Origin: Rotaria sordida
Lineage: Eukaryota > Rotifera > Eurotatoria > Philodinida > Philodinidae
DNA length: 64,000 nt
Assembly: GCA_905250125.1 (NCBI GenBank)
Contig: CAJNOL010000592.1
Span: 56,077-120,076, forward strand
Reading direction: 5' to 3'
This document shows positions 1 to 13,400 of this stretch, in pieces. Below the pieces are notes generated by a model. That model searched no databases, was not told where the DNA came from, and saw nothing but the letters and a program-made list of their open reading frames with translations. The position numbers and the translations under genes were made by a program. The stretch's first letter is position 1; each line of letters opens with the position of its first letter.

Positions 1-3000
1 AAGTTTGTATTGTTTGTACTATAACGAAACAATAACGTTGAGAACATATAAGCTTCTCTTTTTTCATCATCATTAACATCTGTTACATACATCATATAAA
101 CATACATTTGACATTAGTCTTTCTCTTTCTCAATTTGTCCTCGTTATGTTTTCCTATGAATACAATAGGAAAATCAATACTGTTTGCAGCATCATTATCA
201 TTCGAAAATTGATCTTTGATTGTCGTCAGCTTGTTTCATGTTATAATAATTATACTATCTACAATGTCATACAACATATTAAAAATTTCGAAATTTATAA
301 ATCCCTCGTTTTTTTTTTTTTGAGATCATATCCGATTACATTAGTTCAAATAGCAGCGCATGCACACGCACACATGGCGTATTATTCAAATAGTATGAAT
401 GGATTTAGAAAAACATACATACATGTATATATATATATATGGGCGGATTGAATAGTGTATAAGATAAATAATTAAATTTAACGGTAGAAAATTCGATTGT
501 TTGTATTTTATAAGTTACTGTGTTAATAATTGAGGTCTTTTTCTTTTTGTATATGTAGAATAAAAAATTCGTGGACCACCATCATTAGTTGATTGTGATC
601 AATATATAGACATTTCACGCTGTTCATTCTAATAAGTGGTGTGTGTAACGATGCGCGAGACAAAAAAAATGTATATTGACATTATTTGATCGATTACATG
701 ATGACAGACGAAATCACAGATCAAGGTCTTCTAATCAGATAAATCATTCTTATTTCTTTTTCTTTTCTTGTAAATTGAGAAGAAAAACTCAGGTATATTG
801 TTGCCATAAGCAAACTAAGATCAAACATGTTGAATGTAATCATCATCATCAATGTGTCCTACAGCGATAGGCACTAGTCGGCAACATAACAATAACTAAT
901 GAACAACATGATGGTTATATGTGTGACAACGAGAGGAATAAGTCAATCTCCTGCTGTTTGAATATAGAAAACGTTAGATCCGCTCGACACACTCAAGAAC
1001 ATAATCATACAAGCAATTTGACTTTTGTCACACTTCATATTCAAAAGAAGAAAAAAAAAATATTGAGTATTAACCACTCGATTAATTAATTTCAAAGAGC
1101 AAAGTTTTCTTTTTTTTTTCTTGAACAGAAGGTTTATCAATTGCATAAGAAGTAATCTTTTTGATGATTAATTTTCATGAACAAATAGAAACGTTAATCA
1201 TCAAATCTTTTTTTTTTCTTGTTCTTTCTTCTGTATATATATATATGTATGTTCGATCAAGATAAATAAAAATGAGAGAAAGAGAACAAAATTGAAATCC
1301 AATTCAAATGCAAACGATGTAAAGAAAAAGCAAAACCAAATAATCAATCGAGTATGCTTGTGTTATTTTTATTATCAACAACATCGAAAAAAGGTGTATA
1401 TACATATGTATATATATATATATATATGATTTGAGTGTCTTTCACGCAACGACAACATTTCGAATAGAAGTAAATTGAAAAGAAAATATAGACATCGGGT
1501 AACTTTGGGCACGAGTGAAGTGAAAGAAGCTCTATCATAAATGAATATGCCGCATATATTATTTTTTTTTGTTTTTGCTTTACTCCTCTAGAGATTTACA
1601 AATTAGAATATCAACATTTTTATCAAGAAAAAAAAATAACTATCTATTAATCTTTTCAACTTATAAATAAACATTAAAACATGGGCGTGTATATTCTTTG
1701 GTCAGTAATGATGAAGTACATGTACATATATATATATATATCAACAGGAGAGCAAGAGAAACAATTTGAATAACGTACATAAGCAATAGCTAATTCCTTG
1801 TATATATACGAGCTTGTTAACATACATAGAAAGGTTGATGATAATGATAAACAAAAAATTATGAAGAGAAGAATTTTATGGATTGATCAATAAACAAATC
1901 AAATAATCTACGCTTAATTTTGTTTAGAAAAGAAAAAAAAGTTTAATCTTTAGTTTATTATTTGTAAATTTTTAATTAAATAAAATAATGTTCTCCTTTT
2001 CGTCGATAGAATTTTTTCATAGATGATTTTTCGAAGAAACACAAACATTAATAGTATCTCAACATGATCAATCGAAAATCAACATCAAAATATTTCTTTA
2101 GTATCCAATGGTGGATTCATGAAGGACGCGAGAGCAGCGACTCCCTCTCTCTTTGAAATTTATGTATTCTATGTTCTAAGTATTACTGTATTTCTATGAG
2201 ATTTACAAAGACAAGTAGTGTAGATTTCTCACTATTTTTAAGTTTAAAATGGTTGCATTCTGGAATGAACGATTTCAGAGTAGGACAACAATTTATATAT
2301 ATACATATGCTCTACGTAGGAAATAGCCAATGATCATGTTAACGATTCATTTTCGCTCGTTCTATCGATAATTAATAAGGTACCATAGATGAAAATTCTC
2401 TGAATGGATTAGCTGTGATGTATGTACGTTCGATAAGTCATATTGATATCGAACAAATTATCGACAATTTATCAAAAATGAATAAATAGAAAACTAGAAT
2501 TTCTGGTATGATTTATTTCTTAGTTGTTTTTATTTCTATAGATTTAAACAACTGATAATAGACAATATTAGAAAAATCATTACGAAAATAGTCAATAATT
2601 TGTTCTCATCTCCCATCCCTTTCAAAATTCTCTGGATCCGCCATTGTCAATATCAAAAAAATAATTTTTTTCCGCGTTTTTTATACATTTTAATATCACA
2701 ACAATAATTTCTGTTCACTAGACGTCATGACCAACCATAGATCACTCAAACATGGAAAAGGTTCGAACTTGAGAGTCAAGAAAACTGAATCTATCATTGA
2801 CAAAAAAAAACACAATCGATAGTATGTGAAATGGAAGTGTTTCTATTTCTGAGAAATCTTGAATGTTTCAAATACGTGAAAGCTTTCATACAGAGGTTTG
2901 GCGTTTTTTGAAACTGAATTGTAACTCAAAAATTTATGTTAAAGATGATAGTGGAATAGATCGTTAAAAAAATTTTTCACTTGGATATTAATCGATAGAA

Positions 3001-4586
3001 TATGAAAGTATTCTTTCAACATAAGGCCTTTATGCAAATTGTTAGATGGTTATGAACCAAGATAATGTGTTCACAAACCATCTTTATTTTTTATAAAATT
3101 TCGTCACGAAATATGTGTAGAGTGAGTTTTTACTTGCTTGTATTGCTTATTTTCACAACAAAAACAACATCATCAGTCAGAAATCAATCGTATTTATCGA
3201 ATGCAATCATTTTAAGCATAGTTTTAATTTAAATTTCGCATTTGTTTTATAGAATGTGTATCTAAAAATTGCAAGATTTTTAAACTATTAAATTTTCTAT
3301 GTTGTCTATATTCACAAAATTGTTTAAATTGAATTATCGTTTTTTTAGAATTGTCCTAAAGAAAAACGGAACTCATATAAATGTAAAGGAAATAAAATGA
3401 ACTACATTTGAATAACTAAAACTTCTTAAAAACGATTTCTATAATGTAATGAACAAGAAACATATTACGATGTTCATTTAAATTCTTTATGATGGATCAT
3501 TTTTCTTTTCAAATATCACATTCAAAATAGCATAAGACACTGCCTAAGGTAATAGATAGTTTCAAGTTTCATGAAAAACGTTTTCGATTTTTGAGAGATT
3601 ACTTTCTGAAAAATTTGCAGCGTTTGACATTGTCTGTTGTTTCTCGTAAAATAGACACATTACATTATAGATAAATCGCTTTTAGAAAGTTTTAATTATT
3701 AAAATACACATCATATTCGTTCCTTCCTTTCCATTTTTTGATTTGATTTGTTGAGTGTATAAAAAAACGTTGAAAAAATTTTTTCCTTCAATTTTAATGC
3801 AAAAAATACATCATGTGATGCAGAAATCGACACTAATGATGAATATGTGGTTATTTTTGATTTGTTTTTGTTTTATTTTTGAAAAAAGGATGAAACTTCG
3901 TAACAAACAAAAATTTAAGTTGTTTTTTTTGTTCGATGTTGTTATGTTTATTAAGAAGTGATCTAATATTTAAGAAGAATAATATTGATTTGATTGAAAG
4001 AAAAAAAATGTTGACAAAAAGTTTATTTTGAGAATCTCGATCAGCGAGATGAATATATGTGTGGTGCGAAGTGTGGATGAACTGAGGACTTATATCCACA
4101 TTCTTAACAGCATCATTTAATGATATCTGGAACATTTTCGACATTTTTCCTTGTCTAGTTTTTCTTTCGATTAAATTGATATATATATATACCTTTAGAG
4201 AACCTATAGAAAATTGAACAATTCAGGTCTGACTGAAGAAATCTCAATGAAATCTTTACTAGTAGTAGATCTAAATGGTTTCTATTAAGGATAAAAATTT
4301 TAGAGAGTTTACTTTCATCGTTGAAGAGGATACAGGTGTTATAATGTAAGAAAATCAAAATTTCGTAATATTTGGTGATGTCGTAGAGCACTGAAATCAT
4401 TTGAAAACAAAATTAAATTAATCAGATGTAGCAAAGATTAGATCAGAATGTCAATGAAATGCTTAAAAAAAATAGATTTCTATTTAATCTTTATCCAATG
4501 GTTTTTTCAATCTTTCATGACAAATCTCAAATAACTTGTATTGGATTCTAATAAGAAAACGAGAAAGACTTTTTTTTTTTATTGAA
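1..4586. other. AT-rich region without recognised gene
   Basis: The stretch is A/T-rich with many poly-T and poly-A runs and TA microsatellites (near 428-441, 1233-1245, 1402-1426 and 1722-1741). Open frames on both strands are short, low in complexity and made mostly of F, I, K, N and Y. None resembles a known family. It may hold untranslated or regulatory sequence of a gene beyond the left edge, but nothing visible proves that. Confidence 0.6.
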
Positions 4587-5528
4587 TTAAAATCCGTTCC
4601 AATTAATCGTTAAATATTCAATATCAGATGATATTGGAGATTTTCTACTAGCTAAAACACATATTTTATTCACATTAACAGCAACACGACATCGAGCAAT
4701 AAGATGTGTTAATGGAATAATAGTAGAATTTAGTTCAATTTCATTTCTTAAAACACATGTTACAATAAATGTTGAATGACATCGTGATGGATCATCGAAA
4801 TAAACAAGATAATCACCACCAAATTTTTGTCCATTCGATATCCAATATTTTTGATTTTTATTTAAATATAAATCAGCAAAAACATCACAACGTAATTGTT
4901 CAATTAATTTTAAATTTTGTTTAAGTTCTTCACTAGTAATTAAACGTATTTGTAAATTTATTCGTTTTGATTCAATAGGAAGTTTTATAAACATATATTC
5001 TAATGTAAATTGTTTAAGACGTTGTTGAATTATATTTAATAAAAAAATTCGTTCATTTTCTTCTAATGATTTTGAACAATTTTGCCATGCATTATTTGTT
5101 TCAAGTAAAGATAAAATAAATTCATCATTTTCAAAATTATTTTCATTGAATGATTGAATTTTTTTTTGTAATATCGATTGACGATTAAGTAAAATTTCAT
5201 TAATTTTTTCATGTCCATTTTGTATTTTTTGTTTTTGAAATTCAATATCAATTTCAGTAAGATATTGAAGATGATCTTGTTCAGAATTATTCAATGGTAA
5301 AATTATTTCATACATAGAAATAATCTGTTGATCAGCTAATACACAACATTCTTCACGTGATAATTCAAGTGGTAAACCAAGTTCATTATTTTGACGAGGA
5401 TATTCGGGTAAATTTCCTGTTAAACAACCAACAATTCGATATTTTTCACGAAGAATACGAATAGAATCAGGATTAAATATAAGACCATGATGATTTTCAA
5501 ATATATAACAACATATTTGAGATGTCAT
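4587..5528 (-). CDS. TSEN34: tRNA-splicing endonuclease subunit Sen34 (TSEN34)
   Basis: Catalytic subunit of the nuclear tRNA-splicing endonuclease, which in the known family cuts the 3' splice site of intron-containing pre-tRNAs as part of the SEN heterotetramer. I use the ATG at 5528, giving 313 aa in one exon; a possible splice acceptor lies just upstream (TTTCAG at about 5537), so a 5' non-coding exon is likely. The N-terminal half is a family-typical Sen34 region with a charged, Lys/Asn/Glu-rich helical middle (about 80-150). The C-terminal nuclease domain carries the signature GGDYLVY followed by the catalytic triad: Tyr243 in LVY, His251 in RCH and Lys288 in NVNK. The Tyr-His spacing of 8 is the same as in human TSEN34. 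The protein ends in a TINW strand like the human one. The triad is complete, so activity is expected. The nearest genes are over 4 kb away. Confidence 0.92.
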   Translation of the reverse strand: MTSQICCYIFENHHGLIFNPDSIRILREKYRIVGCLTGNLPEYPRQNNELGLPLELSREECCVLADQQIISMYEIILPLNNSEQDHLQYLTEIDIEFQKQKIQNGHEKINEILLNRQSILQKKIQSFNENNFENDEFILSLLETNNAWQNCSKSLEENERIFLLNIIQQRLKQFTLEYMFIKLPIESKRINLQIRLITSEELKQNLKLIEQLRCDVFADLYLNKNQKYWISNGQKFGGDYLVYFDDPSRCHSTFIVTCVLRNEIELNSTIIPLTHLIARCRVAVNVNKICVLASRKSPISSDIEYLTINWNGF

Positions 5529-6960
5529 TTTTTTATCTGAAATCAAATCAAATATTTTCTTTTTCTTTTTTTTGTTTTTCTTTGTTATTAAAATGATAGT
5601 TAGTCAAACTTTTTCAAATATCACTTACTCGATTGTACTCCTCAACATGACAAAAAAATATAGTTAAAATTAATTAATAGATGAGTTTTTGTTTTTCTTT
5701 CTTAATTAAAAGAAGATAACGTAAAATAGGTCTATACTATAAATAGATATAACATTGCAAAGAGAACAATGGGATGTGTATGAGAAATAATTAAAAATTT
5801 CACTTATGTTGATAATTGTTGTTATTATACATATTGTCAAACGGACAGGAAACTTGATTTAAGATAATCATTCAATTTTATTATGATTGATTTCTGTATA
5901 TTAGTAACTTTTATAAATCTAAATGACTCATTTTATTACCTAAGAACACTTGAATGTTATGATAGAAATTTCTACCATGAGAATAAAGATTACTCATATG
6001 AAGAATAATCATTCAGGAAATGGACAAATCATTTCTTCAAACTTATGAAGAAGTACCACAATATGATAAATTGTTTTTGAGATGAGTCTTATCTCAATAG
6101 TTAAATTCTATAAATAATAGAGGAATTCGAAGATGATTCGTGTCTGCTAGTCTTTCTTCTTCCGTAATGACTATCTTAATGAATTTGTCAATAACATCCT
6201 ACGATTCCTTTCAGAATCAACTTTCGAATTGAAATCTTGTGCAGTTTAGTATATCCATGGAACTAATTCATTGTAAAAGTAGAGATATTAGAAAATCTCA
6301 TACTTTTACAATGAAATAATCATGTTGAGAACTTAGTTTGAAATCGAAAGTCGAAACTTATTTTTGAAGATAATTTTAGGAGAACTACAATAAATTGTTG
6401 AAAATGTTGTTAAAATGCTCATAATTCAAAAAGACAGATTCAGGAGCACGAAGAATTTTAAGCTTCTCCAGTCAGAGAAAAGTCTAAGTAATGACATACG
6501 ACTTATATCAACAATGATAGATCACTTAGCAAAGTTTTGTCGTCAGTTCCGATTATAAAGTGTCAATAAATACTTATTAAATGTTGGCAAGTCTATAAAA
6601 AAGTTTTAATTGATAATTCATTCATAGACTTTCAATCATTCAACATATCACAATTTTAAAACAAGTTGAAATATTTTGACAATTACATAATGTGCAATTA
6701 AAACAAATTAATAAACCAATCTAATACAAAATAGCAATCTAAAAGGTCAGAATGTGAAAAACTGTAATATTATTCGAATATTTCATTTTTCTTGATAATA
6801 ACTTCAATAATTGCATGAAGAAATGTTTGAAGAATGATAATATGATATTTTTGACAGGAAAAAAAAATAATCATATCTTAATTTTGAAAAGACTTTTCAG
6901 ATTTATAAAATGTTTTAAGAAGTTAAGATTGAACATAACCTGAATGATACACATCAAATT
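5529..6960. other. Intergenic region with a small hairpin
   Basis: No coding potential was recognised. The only clear structure is a 15-bp perfect inverted repeat (TTCATTGTAAAAGTA) at 6267-6281 and 6301-6315 around a 19-nt loop. It could be a remnant of a small foldback element or a transcription-termination hairpin; the sequence does not decide. Confidence 0.5.
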
Positions 6961-9900
6961 GATTTTTATTTTCTAGTCAAAAGGAAGGACATGTTAAAAG
7001 TCAACGAACAAAATTGATGCTTCGTTTTCATAACAATCAAAAAGTAAATTGAGAGAGAGAAAAAAGATTCTACATTTATTTTATTGGTTACTCATTCTTT
7101 GGCTTAGTTACTAATATACAGAGATGACGCTAATGGACGCAATTGAATTTGATAGAAACATGATTTTCAATTGTCTTGATTTTTTGTGTTTTACATCTTT
7201 TAAGATCGGCGCTACTATTCACTGTGTGAAATTCTATTCACTTACACATTCTTCAAGTTTTAAAAATAAATCGACAAGTCATGAATTCCTAATTAAAATT
7301 TTTATTTATCAAAAATTTCTTGTTCACATCAAGATTATTCTACTATTTTTATGTTTAGTTGCAAAAACATCGACCACTTTCTCAAAGTCAATTATGAACT
7401 CTTTCTCAACAGTCAAAATGCTAAGATCACTTAATCGTTCGTCTCCCATAGAATTTCGAGCGTATGTTTTGATTAACTTCATTTTTGAGAATGTTCTCTT
7501 GCATGTAAACGACGATAGTGGAAATGTAATGTCACTTTTGATCAATTCAACAATTGAAGGAAATGTATCTTTCATTGGCATTAATTCATTAAATAAATTA
7601 CATATAGTTAATAATGTTTTATTTTTAAGCATAGGTTGTATAACTGTAATTTTATTTTTTATCATAGAATTATCTAAATATAAGTGATCAATTAAGGATT
7701 GTAACATTAGAAGGTCCAACAAATTTTGACTAGATGCTGATCGGGATGAGATAGTTTCTGTTATTACTAACTTTCCGCAAGATAGTCGATCATGTGATTC
7801 TGTAAGATTACAATCAATTATTGAAAGACACATGCTTATTTGAAATCTCTCTTCATTGGTATAATTATCTCGATGACCCAATGATATTGTAATTAAACAG
7901 CCTTTAAATCTTGATGGACTTGTTTTTTGACGTCTGATTCGATTAGATTCATTCATATTCACACTAATTGTCTCTCCAAATAATATTGCTTCATCATATA
8001 ACTCCTTTTAATGATTACTCATTTTTCATATCAGTTAATTGTTTACAAAGTGTTGATACAAAGTTCTTTACTGAGCCAAGATTAACACAAATACCTTTAA
8101 GAGAACATTAAAAAAAGAAGATTTCATATGAACAAAAAAAAAATTTATTTTCAACTGATCAGATAGAACCTTTATCGGTCATAATAAACGGTGTAAAATA
8201 AACATTGTCATTGTAAACTTTGATTTCTTCATAACTAGACACAAACCTCTTCCATCTACTGCACGATTTCTATCATTCTTCACTAAATCTTCAAGTACTT
8301 TAATAATTGCTAAGAAATAATTTTTAATCGCATCAATAGATTTGAATCTAGCATCCCAATGAGTAATTTCTCATTTTTTCAATTTGGATGTTGTAGCTAA
8401 TTGAAAAAGCATCGATCGAGTTACACTAGCAGATTAAAATATTTGTTCTTTTTACCTAATTTAAGGAGTGTCTTTGCATTACAAAAATATCGGTTACTCA
8501 CACCAGAAGGTGCAAAATAATCATGAATTTTTCTATGATTGAAAAAACCCATCAATATATAGAACTACCAAAGATACGTGACATAACTATATTCAATCTG
8601 TGTGTCATACAGTGAATATAGATAGCTTTTGGCATAAAATATTGTTGTAATTTCATATGAACTCCATTATATTGACCGAACATCATGGCAGTACTAAAGA
8701 AAAAACTCTATAGATGACAGAACTTGAGTACCCAACTATGTTTATTTACCAGTCATAACATTGTGCTATACATGTTGACATAGGAATATTGTGCTTTACC
8801 AAATAGTTACTTATTTCTTTTGCTAATGAAACAGCATCAAAATCATAAAAACGAACAAATCCTAAGAAATACTCTTCACATTCATGTTCATCATTAATAA
8901 ACCGAAGACAAATAGACAACTGTTCATTATGACTAGCATTTACTACTTCATCAGCTAGTAAAACATACACATTTCCAGCTAACTAAAATAATATAACACA
9001 GTTTTAATTGAGCAAAACTAGGATTAGAAAATCTTTTTTGCTTACTTTTTTAAAAATTCTATCGCATATTTGGTTTCCTATAATGTTCTTTAACTCATTT
9101 TGAATATGATATGATAAATATATGGCATTGTCTGCGCTCTACTCTAGAATAGCTTTTGCTAATAAAGCGATTGTTGATGATCAATTTAATATCTCGATCA
9201 GATTACCACAATTAATTGAACCGAAAGTAGAAAACAGAGTTTTTTAATTATACATGGACATGAATAGAGTGGTAGCCAAAATTAGTTATTCAAGACTTTC
9301 ATCATGACCACGATGAGATATACATTGCTTTGCACATAACAAAATTGCCGAACTAATTTTTATCAGCTTATTAGTATTTTGATGAATTAGTTCAGTTCTG
9401 GACTCATCAAGAACGTTAAGTACAGCTGTCTAAGATTGTTGACGTGATTGATACTTTAAAAAAATTTGCACTTGCCATTTTATGTGCTTAAGTGTTAGTG
9501 TGTTGGTTAAAGCCTCTATCATGTGCCGGAGAACGCTTCTAATTAAGAAAACCGTGTCTAATGAACACATCTTTTAGAATACGATTTGATGCGATGAAAT
9601 GTGAAAAATGACGACAATAGTAACAAAATGCTGAATCTTTTTCTACTGAGTATTCTAACCAGGACTGATTTGTGAACCAAGGTACCTGAAATGCTCTATT
9701 ATGTCTATCTTTTGCATAAATAGCTAAACCAGGCTACGAAGGTAGATCTTGACTTGTTCGATTCACTCCAACAAGGCATGATTGTAATGGACAGTTTTCT
9801 CTACTTGATAATAAATTTGTCAAATGAACTGCAAATGTATCAACTGAATCATAGGCAGATAGAAGTGAAGAGTTCAAGTCTTTCGATATAATAGAAAAAG

Positions 9901-10070
9901 CACGTAACAAGGAACATGATGAACATAGCTGATTCAATATCATGTTTGTTTTACTATTCTCTTCGCGAGATTTCTTACTAGACACGACAAAACTGTCAAG
10001 AGTAGGATTGTGTTTATTAGATTCTTTGTATCCATATTGTTCCCAACTATTTCTAAATAATGGTTTGTTT
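6961..10070 (-). pseudogene. Decayed hAT/ZMYM1-like transposase gene
   Basis: Pieces of one hAT-superfamily transposase (TTF-zinc-finger/DUF4371 type) lie in order on the minus strand. The N-terminal region is at about 10060-9734. A TTF-type zinc finger (FQVPWFT, WLEYS, AFCYYCRHF) follows at 9733-9600. A DUF4371-like core block (LADEV, LSICLRF, EEYFLGFVRFYDFDA) is at 8970-8746. A helical block (WDARFKS, IKNYF) is near 8360-8300. The C-terminal dimerisation domain (SSFTCKRTFSKMKLIKTYAR, LSDLSIL) is at 7530-7340. Many in-frame stops and frame shifts separate the blocks, so it is not functional. The sequence 3' of the coding part (6961-7330) recurs at about 34975-35230, which marks it as a multi-copy family. 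I could not define the right terminal repeat or the target duplication. The open frame on the opposite strand at 7124-7687 is an antisense shadow. Confidence 0.85.
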
Positions 10071-10486
10071 AAATTAATACACTATATTTCATAAGATTTG
10101 TATTTTTTTCGGCGGTTCATATCTTCTGTTATTGGCCTGTCACAGATAGCCAGTCGAACTGAGATACTAAATCTGTATCTTCGTTGACGAATAATATCGA
10201 ACAGTGACAGTGGCGTCTCAATGAATATTTGGATATTAAAAAAAACACCAAAAATTTACTAATTAATCACTTAAAATAAAATACTTCGTGAAGTCAATTT
10301 ATAGCATATATTTCGAAAATCTTTTGCGGAAAAAGCATAAAATAATAAACGAAGATTAAATTCCTGGCAGAGCTCAAGAGTTTTCCAGGAAAACTCAGCT
10401 CCTCCTAGATCCCATGATAGCTATCCCTTAGTTTCTCTTAATGTTCAATAAAGTTTATTTTCGCTTTCAAAATAGTTCAATGATGA

Positions 10487-13400
10487 TCATTGTAAATTGT
10501 TTTGAAGAAGCATTTTATAATAAGCTCCGCGTCGTTGTGTCAATTCTGTATGAGTACCAGTTTCCACTATATGTCCTCTATCAAGTACACAAATTGAATC
10601 ACATGAACGAATAGTTGAAAGACGATGAGCAATAATAAGTGATGTCCGACTAGGATCTTCTGTCTGAGCTTGTTCTAGAGCTTCTTGTACAAGCTATAAT
10701 TGGAAAATGAAGACGAAACTTTATTTTGATAAATAGAAAGAAAAAATAAATTTACTTGTTCATTATATGAATCCATGGCACTTGTAGCTTCATCTAACAG
10801 TAATATTTTAGGTCGACGAAGAATAATTCGAGCAATAGCAATACGTTGTTTCTCACCACCTGACAAAAAACTTCCCTTCAACCCTACTTTTGTTTCATAA
10901 CCCTAAAAAGATATATCATAAAATAGTAATAGATATATTATAGAATTTTATATTGTTTAACCTGAGGCAATTGGTCAATAAATTGATGAATATTAGCTCT
11001 ACGTGCTGCATTGATAATGTCTTCCATTGGAACATTTTCTAATCCATATGCAATATTTTCAGCAATTGTTAAATCGAATAAAATTGGTTCTTGACTAACA
11101 AGGCCAATATGAGAACGAACCCACTGAAGGTTTAATCGTCGAATATTGATACCATCAAGAAGCTAGATGGAGTGAACAAATTTTATATGAGTACTTAAAC
11201 TATACACTGTAAAACAAAATCCGTAGAATAATAAATCTCTAAAGGGTTTATGAAAGTGCAACGTATAAAACAACACTTGTTTACAGTTTATAAAATCTTC
11301 GTAGACCCTTTTATAAACCCTTCGCAATGGCTCATGAACTTCTTAATCACTTTCACATAACCTTAAAACCAATTATCAAAAGAGTATTTGAGAAGCTTCA
11401 TGAAGATTATGATTAGTACCATGAGTTTATGCAAAGGTATATGGAACCATATAAAGAAGTATTCAAGGCGATCATTAACCTAAAGAGAGCTTCTGAGACG
11501 GTAAACGGAAACTTTTATTTTATGAATTGCATAGCGTTTACGCGAGAGTTATCGAAACGATTCTTAAATTACCAAAACGGTTGAAAATCCCATAGCACTC
11601 AATCATTACTCGAGTGTAGTAATATATAAGACTGAATACATAAACAAAACGAAAGTGAACGGTTTCATATTACTCGTCTTACAACGTGTTGCAAAAAATA
11701 TAAAAACACCTGAATGACGAGAAGAAAAGAAAAAAGTAAATTATCTTCTTTCGTTTTAGTCATAAAACGCTCCACAACTATCAGCAGAAATTGATTAAGA
11801 CGAAGGAAATTAGAGTAAAATAAGGTAATCGATTCTCCTGCAAAGATCATGAAAAACTATCACGATAACTAAACCAAGGACAACAAAAATAAAGTGAATT
11901 CTATTGAAATATTCTCGTCCATAAAAAACTAATTAACTATTAAGAAAGTCAATGACGAAAAGAAAATAAACGTAAATAAACTTAATCCATTTTGTTCATT
12001 ATATTCTCATAAACTATGAATAGAATGAAATGCGCAGAATGAAGAAGCAAACTGAACTGTGTTATTTAATTTCTTTTATAAGGTTGTGAACAACTATGAC
12101 TAACGAAAGGAAAGTTAAACTACACTAACTTATTCGATTTTTCTCAATAAGATGTTGGACAGTTATAGAAATAACTAAATGAAGACAAGAAAAGTTAAGT
12201 TAATTTTCTGATTCTGTTTCTCTCACATAGTACACATCTACAATCAGGAAACCTCAATGAAGAAAGATAAAAGTAAACTAAACTAACTTTCTCAATTTCT
12301 CTTGTAAGATGCAAGAAAACTGTCGGCATAAGTATTAGAGGAAAAGAAAACTAAATTAACTTATTGATGTTGTAGCATAAAATACGCGACAACTGTCAAG
12401 ATAACTATATGAAGAAAAAGAAAAGCGAACTAAAGTAACTTCTCCGATTGCTTGCATAATTCTATTAAAAGCTGCGGAGATATCGAAATGTAGAAGGAAA
12501 AATAATTAAACTAAATCATTTTATCCTATGTCTATGATGAGATACTGGAGAACACTCGCGATAACTAAACAAAGAAAAGAAAATTAAATTAAATCGTCTT
12601 GTTCTATTCTTCGCATAAGATACGAGGCAACTATCCGAATGATTATATCGTAAAAATAAGCTAAAGTAATCTACCATTGTACCTACAAATAAGAAACTCT
12701 CCTGAAGAAAACGTAGAGTGCTCTACCTCTACGCTTAGAATAATAAACGCTTCAGATGAAAACGTAGGATAATATGCCTTATGGGAAGAATAATAAACCT
12801 TTTTTCTCAAATCTTAGAACAATCTATTCTTTTATGTAAAATAGTGAACCCTTTAGCTAAACTCGTAGACTAATCTGCCCTATTGTTGAAATTGTAGAAT
12901 AATAAATACTTTCGATGAAAACGTTGAATAAAATATCCTTAAATAGATGTCATATACTCTTCTCATTTTCATATATCCTCACTGTTATACGCCTTTCGGC
13001 TCATAAACCTTGGAAGAGTATATGACATCGGTACAGACCCTTCAAGAGTTTATGGGAAATTTTTTTAAAGTATAATGATTCATTCTTCTGCGGGCTTTTT
13101 TTACAGTGTATATTGAAGAAATACTAACTATTCGACCACTTGTAACATCATAGAATCGTTCCAGCAATTGAATAATTGTTGATTTTCCGCATCCGGATGT
13201 ACCTTTATACATCATATTATATAATTAATATTTTTAAAAAAGTATCTAATTCAAACATACCAACAAGAGCCACACGTTGACCTTATCAAAGAATTAAAAT
13301 TTTTAATGATCTGATTAAATCAAAATTCATTTCACTTACCTGGCTTGATATTCCATTGAAATTTGTTAAGAACAATAGATGTTGATCGAGTTGGATAGAT

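Larger units (their letters stand above)
11201..13112. mobile_element. 1.9 kb TIR element with internal tandem repeats
   Basis: Lies inside an ABCB intron. The ends are inverted: TATACACTGTAAAAC at the left and TTTTACAGTGTATA at the right. The similarity extends about 36 bp inward with mismatches (AATAATAAATC against GATTCATTCTTCT in reverse complement). Outer TA dinucleotides could be a TA target duplication. No transposase frame is visible, so it looks non-autonomous. Most of the interior is two families of degenerate tandem repeats, given separately. The superfamily is not assigned. Confidence 0.7.

Noticed and set aside
7124-7687. 187-codon open frame on the plus strand
   Set aside because: It is antisense to the hAT C-terminal dimerisation domain, which has recognisable motifs on the minus strand; this frame starts within the repeat and matches nothing.
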